This document shows positions 25,154-33,086 of a stretch of DNA of 64,000 bases, piece after piece. This stretch comes from Thermoproteota archaeon (lineage in GTDB: Archaea; Korarchaeota; Korarchaeia; Korarchaeales; Korarchaeaceae), in assembly GCA_026986575.1 (NCBI GenBank), contig JALSOH010000004.1:1-64000 (forward strand), written 5' to 3'. Below the pieces are notes generated by a model. The model ran no database searches. It was not told the origin of the DNA and saw only the letters and a program-made list of their open reading frames with translations. A program made the translations under genes and the position numbers. The number at the start of each line of letters is the position of its first letter. Position 1 is the first letter of the stretch.

Positions 25154-27575
25154 AGGGGCTCCTCCTCCCCCTCCCTCTTCTCTTGGATGTCCGGGCAACC
25201 AAAGGCGACACCCTTCTCATGCTCTCCCTAGTCCTCTTCGCCCTGTTGTAAAGTCTTATCGCCACGAGGGCAGCTATAACCAGTATTATCGCGGATATAA
25301 GGTAGATGAAGTTCTTGGATACCCTGACCCTCACCTTGATTATGGTCGAGTCGGAGAACTGAGGCATGCTCCTGCCTATGGAGTCCTTGTACTCGTACCC
25401 AACACTAACGAAGCTACCCAGTTCCGTGGCTGGATAGAAGTTGGTCGCCTTCAGCCTAAGTGGTATGGTCATTGTATCGCCAGACTTCAGTTTATCGATC
25501 CTCAGAAGCATAGATCCGTCTGGATTCGGTCTCAGGAGGACATCCTTTGGGATCATGCTCAGGTTCAGGGTTATTCCCTCTCCAGTAGCTATTTTCAGCT
25601 CCACCTCGGTAGCGTCCTCGTTTCCAGTATTAGAGAGGGCCATCACCAGCCCCTTCTCCTCGTCCCATTCAAGTTGGAGATCGGTGGTGTTGGTTGAGAG
25701 GATCACGTAAGGTCTCAAGATGGTCACCTTGACCTCCTTACTTATGTTGTGGACCTCCCCCCTAGCGTCAGTGTAAGTTATCAGCGTGGTGGAGAGGGTC
25801 TGGGGACCGGGTGATGCGTCTGTGGGAATCACCTGATAGACTAGGGCCAGCTTGGCACCCGGATCTAACGGATTGGGAATTACGTAACTACCCAAACTGT
25901 TAGTCGAGGTCACCAACGCAGTTCCATTCCCGGGGAAGCTGGTAACTAGCTCGAATCCCGTACCCAGCTTCTCAATTATGCTTATGTCTGCGATGGGTAG
26001 GTCTCCAGTATTGGACATCACCAGTGTAACGTTGATGGGCTTCCTCAACTGGACGGTCGTTGGTTTCACGGTCTTGGACTCTAGGGAGAGCTTGGGGTTC
26101 CTCAGGATCCTGAAGGTGAGGCTCTTGGTGAAGAGAGGTTTACCGGAATTCGCCTCCTTTATGAACAGCTTGACAGTCACGTTCACGGGAGAGGGCACCT
26201 GATCTGGAGCGGCTATCTTGATGGAGAAATCCTTCGATTTGCCACCCGAGAGGGCCAGCTTTGATGGCAGTTTAGATGAGAGGGCCGCTGGAGATCCTAC
26301 GTCTAAATTCATGAGTAAAGAGAGGGAGCGGGATATCTTGTTCTCCACCTTAACCTTGAGAGTGATCTCGGTTCCCTCTACAACGACCGGAGGATTGTAC
26401 TCGCCGTATCCCCCGACGAAGTAAGCCTGAGCCGAGATTGATGATACTCTCAACCAGTAGGCGAATATCGACACGTAGGTGTAGGTATAGGCGTACCTCA
26501 ACCAAACGAAGGGCAGGTTAGTGAAGAGCCCGTCAGATCTTATAGTGGATGCGAGGTCCACTAATAGTGGCTCGTAGCTCGCAACGAACTTGTCCGTCTC
26601 CAAATAGCCCAGAGAGGAGAACTTAGCTAGGGCATTGAGCGCTAGGGCTGTGGTTATCTCATAGGTTCCGGACGAGTAAGCCTGTTTAACGTTGCTCTCC
26701 AAGTAGGCGACGACACCCTTCACCAGACCGTCGTCCACATCGAATCCTAGGAACATGGCTTCTGCGAGGGCGTCAGCGACATCTCCAGTGACTTGGACGG
26801 ACGAGGACTTCTCCTCCTGCCAGTAGTTGAAGTCTTTGCTCTTTTTAGCGGTAGCCGTGAGGAATGATATCGCCTTCCTGACGCTATTGTCCAAGCCCGC
26901 CACTCTCACACCCACTTCCTTGGCAGCTAGTATGGCCCTGAGGGCCTGCGCGGTGATGCTGGGGCTGGGCTCCTTCAGCTGGAACACATCGGCCTCGGGC
27001 ATCCTCCCCCAACCGCCTCCCTCGCTCTGGAGGGATATGAGCTGGGACACGGAGTGGGCGAGGGAGGAAAGCTTCTCTTTGGGAAGTGCGCCGGCCGCGA
27101 AGGCGCCTGCCACGGCCCTTATAGCCTGGGCACTGAAAGACACATCCACCAGTCTCCCACTTACATCGGAACCCCAAAGGCCGTTGTTCTTAGCACGCTC
27201 GAGCATCCAAGTGGTCATGGATGCCAGCCTAGTCTTGGCCCTAGACACATCGCCTTCATCGAACTCCATGAAGTTAGAGGCCTGAAGGGCCTCTGCGAGA
27301 ATTAGTGATGCGTATATGTTGAACTCCAAGTCTGGTATGGCTCCGAAGGTGAAGCCGCTCTTGTCTACGTAAAGCACCCCGTTGATGTATCCGTAACTTC
27401 CCTGCGGGATCTCACCGGGAGAGTTATACTCGGGAACCCTAGTTACTGCCCTCAGAGGTCCCTCAACAGCCTGCTCTATTATCTCTCTAGAAGTTTGCGA
27501 GGAAGTAAGCATCGTCTGAGAGGCGAGCAGGATGATTAGGAGTAAAGACAGTAGCGAAGACCTCCCCATTCCCAT
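25143..27575 (-). CDS. Secreted alpha/alpha-toroid protein with Ig-like domains and a C-terminal anchor
   Basis: An 810-residue surface protein. A signal peptide (about 1-26) is followed by a helical region (about 30-380) with repeated GGWGRMP, TAQALRAILAAKE and TTALALNALAKF patterns typical of alpha/alpha-toroids (prenyltransferase/squalene cyclase or A2M thioester-domain fold). No DxDD or CGEQ catalytic motif is seen. Residues about 395-735 are three Ig-like or DUF11 modules. A membrane helix (about 755-778, FIYLISAIILVIAALVAIRL) and a basic tail end the protein. It is probably leaderless from CTTATATA at 27600-27607. Function unknown. Confidence 0.75.
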   Translation of the reverse strand: MGMGRSSLLSLLLIILLASQTMLTSSQTSREIIEQAVEGPLRAVTRVPEYNSPGEIPQGSYGYINGVLYVDKSGFTFGAIPDLEFNIYASLILAEALQASNFMEFDEGDVSRAKTRLASMTTWMLERAKNNGLWGSDVSGRLVDVSFSAQAIRAVAGAFAAGALPKEKLSSLAHSVSQLISLQSEGGGWGRMPEADVFQLKEPSPSITAQALRAILAAKEVGVRVAGLDNSVRKAISFLTATAKKSKDFNYWQEEKSSSVQVTGDVADALAEAMFLGFDVDDGLVKGVVAYLESNVKQAYSSGTYEITTALALNALAKFSSLGYLETDKFVASYEPLLVDLASTIRSDGLFTNLPFVWLRYAYTYTYVSIFAYWLRVSSISAQAYFVGGYGEYNPPVVVEGTEITLKVKVENKISRSLSLLMNLDVGSPAALSSKLPSKLALSGGKSKDFSIKIAAPDQVPSPVNVTVKLFIKEANSGKPLFTKSLTFRILRNPKLSLESKTVKPTTVQLRKPINVTLVMSNTGDLPIADISIIEKLGTGFELVTSFPGNGTALVTSTNSLGSYVIPNPLDPGAKLALVYQVIPTDASPGPQTLSTTLITYTDARGEVHNISKEVKVTILRPYVILSTNTTDLQLEWDEEKGLVMALSNTGNEDATEVELKIATGEGITLNLSMIPKDVLLRPNPDGSMLLRIDKLKSGDTMTIPLRLKATNFYPATELGSFVSVGYEYKDSIGRSMPQFSDSTIIKVRVRVSKNFIYLISAIILVIAALVAIRLYNRAKRTRESMRRVSPLVARTSKRRGRGRRSPFGS

Positions 27576-27598
27576 ACCCGCTTGGTAGTGATGGACGA

Positions 27599-27607
27599 AT
27601 ATATAAG
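27599..27607 (-). promoter_or_regulatory. TATA box of the toroid-protein gene
   Basis: CTTATATAT on the minus strand is about 28 bases before ATG 27575. The remaining gap 27609-27875 has no gene or RNA that I can support; it is the untranscribed space between the S-layer terminator and this promoter. Confidence 0.55.
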
Positions 27608-27875
27608 ATGGAATGGATGCTCGTATGAAATCCGTATAGACAGTTGACTAACAGGGGTTGATCGAACGGTGGAGATCCATACGGGGGATTCTCATGCTCT
27701 TCCGAGCCTCGTAGTGGGAGGAGGGGCGCAGATAACACTAGGAGATCATCCGTACTAGCTATGCATTGTATGAAGAGAAGAGTAGGTCCTTGGAATTAAA
27801 GACCATGGGATAGAGCAGACATTGCCGGGGTAGAGGAGATCAAACTAAGCTTAGGGAGAGGAATCAGGGCATGAC

Positions 27876-27910
27876 AGAACAGAAAACAGAAAGAAAGGAA
27901 AGGGGGAGGG
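27876..27910 (-). terminator. Pyrimidine-rich terminator of the S-layer gene
   Basis: Directly after the stop at 27912 the minus strand is a nearly pure pyrimidine tract with several T runs (CCCTTTCC, TTTCTTTC, GTTTTC). Archaeal termination at U-rich tracts after highly expressed genes fits this. No hairpin is apparent. Confidence 0.5.
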
Positions 27911-27911
27911 T

Positions 27912-30680
27912 TTAGCTGCTGGGCAGCCCGACTGGGACTACCAGCACAGGCTGCACAGCGACCCTCGTGGGCACGGTGGTCGGCCTTATACCTATGACTA
28001 TGACGGCGGGAGCGTTGTCGCCTTCACCAGCGTTGTAGTAGGTCTGTATGGTGGTGTTGGCCAGCTTGGTCGGGTCAGCCAGCGCTATGCTGGCAGCCAG
28101 CGTACCGAACCTGTCGGTACCGGCCACGACCAGTATGGCCTTGTCCTCATTCCACGGGTTGCTCTTGGCGTACTGGATCACACCGAGACCGTTGCCGCCC
28201 TCGACCTTGTAGACGTAGGTGGTGTCTATGGTCGGGTCTATCAGCTTGATGGCGTAGGTCAGGTTGATGTCCCTCTCACCGGGAGCGCCCTGCGGGTTGT
28301 ACAGCCAGGAGGTCTTGCCGTCGGTCTTGTAGAGTATGTACAGGTTGCCGGTGTCGTTCAGGTAGTCAACCAGCGTGTTGACCAGAGGACCGCCGACGAG
28401 TATCAGGTTCTTGTTCACCACGTCCTCGCTGAGGGTCTCACCGTCGAAGACCCAGTCGTCCATGTAGGCTATCGGGGCCCTTATGAAGCTGAAGACCTCC
28501 TCCGGGTTGGCGAAGTTGAAGTACAAGTCCTTGTACTCGTCCGGAGTCACATCCTCGAAGACGGTACCGCCCTCGGGCGTGGTCACCGGTACGAGCTCGG
28601 TGGCGCCGGTGAATATGCCATCGCCGTTCCTATCCTCGACCCTATCATAGATGCCAGCGAACACGCCAGTGGCGTTTATCGGGTAGAGCCAGTTGAGCTG
28701 CCAGTGGTAGACAGCGAGGGTTACATCATCGTCCTGCCAGTCAGCATACTTGGTGTACTCGAGGTACTTGCCGCAAGCAGGAGTCTTGGGCTGGTCAGAG
28801 GTCTGGCCGAACAGTGTATCGGGCTCGACGAAGGCCTTGCACTCGAGGTCCTTCATTATCTCGTCCTTCTGAGTGAACTCGTAGAGACCCCAAGTCGGTC
28901 CGCAGGCAGGACCGCAGTACTCGCCAGTTATTCCAGGCGGCAGAGCGGGGCACTCCTGCCCAGCCACGATGAGTCTGTTGACTACGCTGGTGAACCAGTA
29001 GTCCTTGCCACCGACCACGAGGTGGCCGTCATCGTTGAGGGGCTCGTACCAGCCAGTCTCGTTCTGAGTGAAGAGCGTAGCTCCAAGAGTCCCGGACTTG
29101 ACTACCATGTACCACTCTACATCGTTCTGAGTGCTATCGGTGTAGTAGCCGCTTATGCCAAGGAAGGCCTCGTCCTCAGCAAGACCCTCAAGCCACGGGC
29201 CGAAGACAGTCTGCTCATCTACTATGTAACCCTTAGCCTCGTAGAAGTGGCTCGGGGCACCTGCCACAGCACCACCAGCAACGAGACCCATGTTACCTCC
29301 AGCGAAGATCCTCGGGCCAGTAGCGTCAGGATAAGTGGAAAGCTCAAGTATCACATCCACATTGTAGCTTCCGGTGTCAGGGTCAGCAGCATCTGCATAG
29401 TCAGAGCCAGCTGGGTGCGGCCATCCGTAGGTGCTGTCGAAGAACCACTTGGTGTTAGTCCAGTCGAAGTACAGGTCATCGTTCGTTCCACTGTAGGTAG
29501 TTTCACCGTGACCAGGGTAGATGTTCGGGGCAAGTATCAGTGAGTAGAAGTCCATGGTGACAGTCTGAAGGACTTCGTCAACGTCCCTGACAGTTATACC
29601 GAAGTACGGCACCAGCCTCTCGTTGTCGGAGACCACTCCATCTCCGTCTATATCAGCGAGTATGTAGATATCCCTGTGGATCATGCTGTAGAGGAACTTC
29701 TGGAAGCTACCAGGGTTATTGTCCTGAGGTACGGGTAGCCCACTGTTCTCAATGTGGAAGTAATCAACGGGCGTGTCAGTTCCTATCTTATAGGCTATGA
29801 AGCCCACGCTGTAAGTGTTAGGCTCATCAACCTCCACAGTCTCAGCTACGAGCTTATAGCCCATCCACGGCAGGGTTATCTCGGTACCCTTCTTGACGTC
29901 TATCGGGTTCAGCGGGTGTATGAAGTAGAACCCACCGTGAGCCCAAGTGTAGGTTATCGGACCCGCGACGGGTGTGTAGTCCTTGGTGGTGTCCCAAGCA
30001 TCATAGCTGAAGGTGAAGGTTCCGGGGCAGTCGAAGGCCAGAGGAACCGCATATCCAGTCTTCTCGTTGTTGGTGTACGCAGGTGGGAAGTATCCAGGAG
30101 CGAAGACCACCCACTCCTTAAGGTCGTCGGGATCGACCTCGAGACCTATGGAGTAAGTTATCTGAGTTGGGTTCATGTCGCTCTTCACGCCAGAAGGCAC
30201 GAAGACATAGCCGTCATGAAGTGGGTATATCTTGTCGAATGGATCAGGATCTCCAGCACCCCAGTTCCAGCTCCAGAGGAAGCCCCAGAAGTCTTTTGTG
30301 TCAGCATCATTGTCGTATTCTCCCCAGTCGCCCACGAGATCCAGAGCCTGGTACCTGTGGCCGTATGCCTCAGCGGTGAAGCTACCGTGGTAGAGGGTTA
30401 TGCCGTTGGCGGCGGCGTGCTTGGCATCGACCCACATGGCATTAGTATAGTATAGGTGAGAGGCTATCTTGGCGGCTATGAGGGTGGCGCCGAGAACGTC
30501 CTCGGGAGCGGCCTTGCTGCCGAGTATGATGGCTATGTCGGGCATGCCGTCGAAGTCGTAGTCAATGGTTCCGTCCTGCACGAAAGGCTGCGGGAACATG
30601 TGGATTGGGTAGGCCATAGCAGGGAGCAGGCTTGCCCCCAGCAGCACTACCAAGGCTGCTATTATGTATGCCTTCTTCAT
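27912..30680 (-). CDS. S-layer-type major surface protein
   Basis: A 922-residue secreted protein, likely the S-layer subunit. Signal peptide about 1-23 (MKKAYIIAALVVLLGASLLP). The first mature segment, with DFDGMPDIAIILGSKAAP and a following ATLIAAKIASHLYYT, and the last segment, with AILVVAGTDRFGTLAASIAL, resemble the paired N- and C-terminal S-layer domains of Thermococcales and methanogens. Two Ca-binding-like loops occur: DIDGDGVVSDNE (about 343) and DRNGDGIFTG (about 680). A Cys-rich patch lies near 590-650. There is no C-terminal membrane helix. The start ATG has GGAGGTG six bases upstream; codon use is highly uniform, as in very highly expressed genes. Confidence 0.82.
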   Translation of the reverse strand: MKKAYIIAALVVLLGASLLPAMAYPIHMFPQPFVQDGTIDYDFDGMPDIAIILGSKAAPEDVLGATLIAAKIASHLYYTNAMWVDAKHAAANGITLYHGSFTAEAYGHRYQALDLVGDWGEYDNDADTKDFWGFLWSWNWGAGDPDPFDKIYPLHDGYVFVPSGVKSDMNPTQITYSIGLEVDPDDLKEWVVFAPGYFPPAYTNNEKTGYAVPLAFDCPGTFTFSYDAWDTTKDYTPVAGPITYTWAHGGFYFIHPLNPIDVKKGTEITLPWMGYKLVAETVEVDEPNTYSVGFIAYKIGTDTPVDYFHIENSGLPVPQDNNPGSFQKFLYSMIHRDIYILADIDGDGVVSDNERLVPYFGITVRDVDEVLQTVTMDFYSLILAPNIYPGHGETTYSGTNDDLYFDWTNTKWFFDSTYGWPHPAGSDYADAADPDTGSYNVDVILELSTYPDATGPRIFAGGNMGLVAGGAVAGAPSHFYEAKGYIVDEQTVFGPWLEGLAEDEAFLGISGYYTDSTQNDVEWYMVVKSGTLGATLFTQNETGWYEPLNDDGHLVVGGKDYWFTSVVNRLIVAGQECPALPPGITGEYCGPACGPTWGLYEFTQKDEIMKDLECKAFVEPDTLFGQTSDQPKTPACGKYLEYTKYADWQDDDVTLAVYHWQLNWLYPINATGVFAGIYDRVEDRNGDGIFTGATELVPVTTPEGGTVFEDVTPDEYKDLYFNFANPEEVFSFIRAPIAYMDDWVFDGETLSEDVVNKNLILVGGPLVNTLVDYLNDTGNLYILYKTDGKTSWLYNPQGAPGERDINLTYAIKLIDPTIDTTYVYKVEGGNGLGVIQYAKSNPWNEDKAILVVAGTDRFGTLAASIALADPTKLANTTIQTYYNAGEGDNAPAVIVIGIRPTTVPTRVAVQPVLVVPVGLPSS

Positions 30681-30745
30681 AGTAACACCTCCCCATGCCA
30701 CCTGATGTGGATGTGGCAAGGGGCTGAGGGTCGGTGGAAGGGGGC

Positions 30746-30756
30746 TTATAAAATTA
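30746..30756 (-). promoter_or_regulatory. Strong TATA box of the S-layer gene
   Basis: AATTTTATAAG on the minus strand matches the archaeal TATA consensus well. Transcription would begin near 30725, giving a leader of about 45 bases that carries the GGAGGTG binding site. Confidence 0.7.
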
Positions 30757-30771
30757 TTGTCATCGTAACTG

Positions 30772-30795
30772 TTGCACAACGTTGCACAACGTTGA
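30772..30795. repeat. Tandem 10-base repeat upstream of the S-layer TATA box
   Basis: GTTGCACAAC occurs twice head to tail, followed by a partial GTTG. The period is ten bases, about one helical turn, and the repeat ends roughly 16 bases upstream of the TATA box. The junctions also create CAACGTTG palindromes. The placement fits an activator binding site. Confidence 0.55.
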
Positions 30796-31081
30796 TAGAG
30801 AACTCTACGGCAGGTTTGGTGAATAGGGAGCAGGTATTTGAGTTTTCTCTCTCCATATTCAACATATAACTGTTTATTAGCTGAGAGAGGGCCCCTAGAG
30901 GTTCTTGAGATAACTGAGTTGACATGAAATATCCGTAACATGCATTTTAACTGATCATTCTCATATAATTCTCGTTTACACAATAGGTATTTGAAGATGA
31001 TAGCGGAAGCATGAGAAAAATAATAGTAAAGTGCGAATTTAGGCATACGACGAATATTTAGTAGCCTTCCGACTTAGGACA
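30796..31081. other. AT-rich intergenic spacer without a recognisable gene
   Basis: This 286-base stretch between nop10 and the S-layer promoter is clearly richer in A and T than its surroundings. I find no supported gene, tRNA or box C/D pair. A CTCTCTC/GAGAGAG inverted repeat with a long loop (about 30845-30890) is the only structure seen and is weak. Confidence 0.5.
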
Positions 31082-31210
31082 TCACTGCCTCGGTGGGTTG
31101 AAGGGCTTCGGATGAGGATCTATGGTCTCCGCACCGCACACGGGGCATTTCTCCCTGAATGTGTATCTCCAGCAGCGGGAACACCTCCTCATCTCTAGAT
31201 GGGTCACCAT
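31082..31210 (-). CDS. nop10: Nop10, H/ACA RNP protein, with short C-terminus
   Basis: A 42-residue zinc-ribbon protein: MRRCSRCWRYTFREKCPVCG has both CxxC pairs and ETIDPHPKPFNPPRQ ends it. Nop10 binds Cbf5 in H/ACA pseudouridylation particles. Typical archaeal Nop10 is 55-60 residues with a C-terminal helix after the PPRFSPED region; here the stop comes just where that helix should begin. ATG 31210 is chosen for its GAGGGATC site; an ATG six codons later lacks one. It follows aIF2alpha by 45 bases, the usual archaeal order, ending the replication-translation cluster. Confidence 0.85.
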   Translation of the reverse strand: MVTHLEMRRCSRCWRYTFREKCPVCGAETIDPHPKPFNPPRQ

Positions 31211-31255
31211 AGATCCCTCGAAAAGGTTGAAACGACTGAAACGGAGTGAGAGACC

Positions 31256-32065
31256 TCAGGCGAGTCTTTTCCTGTACTCCCTCTCCTCCACGATTTCGAA
31301 TATCTCTGTCTCCCCCAGCTCCTTGGAAATGGCTTTGACTACGTATGTGGACATCCTCCTGACAAGTTTGGGATCTTGGGAGCGAACGGAGATGATGTAC
31401 CTAGGCGCACCCGCGGTATATATGTCCACCTCAACGCCCTCGGTCTTAGGAGTAGAGAGACCCCTCAGCAAGGCCCTTCTAATCCTCTCTATCCCATCGT
31501 GGGCGTATGAGACGAGTTTCACCACTATGTTCTTTACGTAGATTGGTGGCTTTATCTGAACCCTGACTATTTCCTCCAGCTTCTCGGCCAGCCTCTCGTC
31601 CAAGCCAGCCTTCAGGAGGGGATCTATCCCCTCGTACAGCACATCCTCCAGAGCTTCCATCGGGCTCCTGTAGTAGTCAGCAAGTTTCATCCAAGAATCC
31701 TTTGCTATCGACTCCGGATCTGGGAAACCAGCTCTCTGAGCTGCCAGTTTAAGTAGAGAGATTACCCTTATTCTCTCTTTCCACTCCTCCAGTTTCCTCT
31801 TCTTCTGCTCCTCGCTTACGTACCTGAGGGAGAGATCCACCTGTCCCAGCTTCCTGTTGGCCCTGATGACCCTTCCTACTATTTTGTCCCCTTCCTTTAC
31901 GAAGTCCCTTATGTCCTTTATCCTTCCCGAGGCCACATGACTTCGGGGGATGTAGGCCTCTAGTCCCTCATACTCGTCCAGCTCGACTATCACTCCGTGG
32001 TCCTCTACCCTCTTCACAGTACCGACAACGAGCTCGTTCCTCCTCGGGAAGGCCTTGTAGCTCAC
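31256..32065 (-). CDS. eif2a: Translation initiation factor aIF2 alpha
   Basis: A 269-residue subunit of aIF2, which delivers initiator tRNA. It has an N-terminal S1 domain (ELVVGTVKRVEDHGVIVELDEYEGLEAYIP, about 11-40, in two runs split here at residue 30), a helical middle (EEQKKRKLEEWKERIRV) and a C-terminal alpha-beta domain (PPIYVKNIVVKLVSYAHDG). The GTG start overlaps the S27e stop in a GTGA. The L44e-S27e-aIF2alpha-Nop10 order is conserved across archaea. Confidence 0.95.
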   Translation of the reverse strand: MSYKAFPRRNELVVGTVKRVEDHGVIVELDEYEGLEAYIPRSHVASGRIKDIRDFVKEGDKIVGRVIRANRKLGQVDLSLRYVSEEQKKRKLEEWKERIRVISLLKLAAQRAGFPDPESIAKDSWMKLADYYRSPMEALEDVLYEGIDPLLKAGLDERLAEKLEEIVRVQIKPPIYVKNIVVKLVSYAHDGIERIRRALLRGLSTPKTEGVEVDIYTAGAPRYIISVRSQDPKLVRRMSTYVVKAISKELGETEIFEIVEEREYRKRLA

Positions 32066-32274
32066 TCTCTCACTCTACCCAAATACTCGATGACCGTCGC
32101 CAAGATCTCGGCCTTACCACCCCTAGGCCTGGCCAGCACCTCGTCGCACACGTGGCACTTGACCTCTCTGGAGGCGTGAGAGAAGATTATCTGCTCGTTA
32201 CCGCACTTAGGGCACCTCACCCTGACGAAGTAGCTTTTGGGGAGGGGGATCAACTCCATCTCATCCATGGGCAT
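32062..32274 (-). CDS. rps27e: Ribosomal protein S27e
   Basis: A 70-residue zinc-ribbon small-subunit protein: SYFVRVRCPKCGNEQIIFSH and KCHVCDEVLARPRGGKA give two CxxC pairs. The start ATG at 32274 overlaps the L44e stop (TGATG) with GAGGTG just before; a second ATG at 32268 is the alternative. The open frame extends 23 codons upstream into L44e, but those residues do not fit the family. Length is normal. Confidence 0.94.
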   Translation of the reverse strand: MPMDEMELIPLPKSYFVRVRCPKCGNEQIIFSHASREVKCHVCDEVLARPRGGKAEILATVIEYLGRVRE

Positions 32275-32552
32275 CACCTCTTTATCTCCACCCTGGCCAG
32301 TCTCCCCAAGTTCTTCATCACTTTCCTGCCACACTCCTCGCATGTGAGTATGAGGAGGATCTTCTTTGTGGTTTTGGCCTTCCTCCTCAGCTTACCTCTG
32401 GGCTCTCCTCCGTAACCCCTCCTCTTCCTCTCAAGCTGCCTCTGACCCCACGACATCGTCCGTGCCTTGCCCTGCTTGTACAGGGAGACCTTGTGCTTGG
32501 TATGCCTGCCGCATCTGGGGCAGTACGTGTTGATCTCTGCGGGAACCTTCAT
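32274..32552 (-). CDS. rpl44e: Ribosomal protein L44e
   Basis: A 92-residue large-subunit protein with two CxxC pairs, NTYCPRCGRHTKHKVSLYK and LTCEECGRKV, and the basic QRQLERKRRGYGGEPRGKL middle that is typical of L44e near the E site. ATG 32552 overlaps the GINS stop (ATGA), which couples a replication gene to the ribosomal genes that follow. Confidence 0.95.
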   Translation of the reverse strand: MKVPAEINTYCPRCGRHTKHKVSLYKQGKARTMSWGQRQLERKRRGYGGEPRGKLRRKAKTTKKILLILTCEECGRKVMKNLGRLARVEIKR

Positions 32553-33049
32553 TCCTCGACCACCTCAACAACTCCCTTCTCCTTTAAGGCCGCCGCGTTC
32601 TCCGAGGGAATGAATGCCACATCGCCCTCGGAGAACGGTCCGTAGACCTTCATGTCTACACCAACGAATTTGGCCACGGGAGTTTTAAACGTTACTAATA
32701 CCCTCTCGACCCCGTCGCTCAGGGGGGTGAAAACACTTCCCTCCTCATTTTCCTCCTCAGTCTCGAGTTGTTCGGCTTCATAAACAGCTTTTCGGGCCTC
32801 TTCTGAGATTATTCCACCATAAAGAGCTCTCTTGAATGTTTTAGTTATGGATAATGCGTTTTCCATCTCTATTCGCAGGTCCCTGATCACCTCGGCGGCC
32901 TTGAGGTATATCCTACCCTCCAACCCCTCCGGCAGGTTCGTCAACAACTCTTCTTCGACTGACCTGAGACGCTCAATTAAGGAATCGTCAACTCGGCCCT
33001 CGGCTAGCGAGATGAGAACCTCCCTTATAACATCCTTGTACTTTGCCAT
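32549..33049 (-). CDS. GINS subunit (Gins51/Gins15 type)
   Basis: A 166-residue replication protein. Residues 1-105 are the helical A domain (ITKTFKRALYGGIISEEARK), and residues about 117-164 the small beta B domain, with KFVGVDMKVYGPFSEGDVAF and PSENAAALKEKGVVEVV. The A-then-B order marks the Sld5/Psf1 (Gins51) class that binds MCM and GAN/Cdc45. It sits between priS and L44e as in many archaea. A TATA-like CATTAATTATGATC at 33073-33086 (minus strand) could give it a separate promoter inside the operon. Confidence 0.88.
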   Translation of the reverse strand: MAKYKDVIREVLISLAEGRVDDSLIERLRSVEEELLTNLPEGLEGRIYLKAAEVIRDLRIEMENALSITKTFKRALYGGIISEEARKAVYEAEQLETEEENEEGSVFTPLSDGVERVLVTFKTPVAKFVGVDMKVYGPFSEGDVAFIPSENAAALKEKGVVEVVEE

Positions 33050-33072
33050 CTACCCGGTAGGATGGAACGAGT

Positions 33073-33086
33073 GATCATAATTAATG
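33073..33086 (-). promoter_or_regulatory. Possible internal promoter before GINS
   Basis: CATTAATTATGATC on the minus strand spans the priS stop and is about 31 bases before the GINS ATG, which would give a near-leaderless GINS-L44e-S27e-aIF2alpha-Nop10 mRNA. Confidence 0.4.

Noticed and set aside
27609-27875. A small RNA or gene in the gap before the toroid protein promoter
   Set aside because: No reading frame with a binding site, no RNA structure and no box motifs could be supported.
28704-30455. Long open frames antisense to the S-layer gene
   Set aside because: They result from the strong codon bias of the S-layer gene. Their translations are low in family-like motifs and have no promoter or binding site.
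27912-31046. A 1044-residue reading of the S-layer frame
   Set aside because: The extra 122 codons cross the TATA box and the upstream repeats and have no signal peptide. ATG 30680 has a strong binding site and gives a proper signal peptide.
31020-31090. A frameshift that would lengthen Nop10
   Set aside because: The alternative frames after FNPPRQ do not encode a Nop10-like helix. A natural short end fits better.
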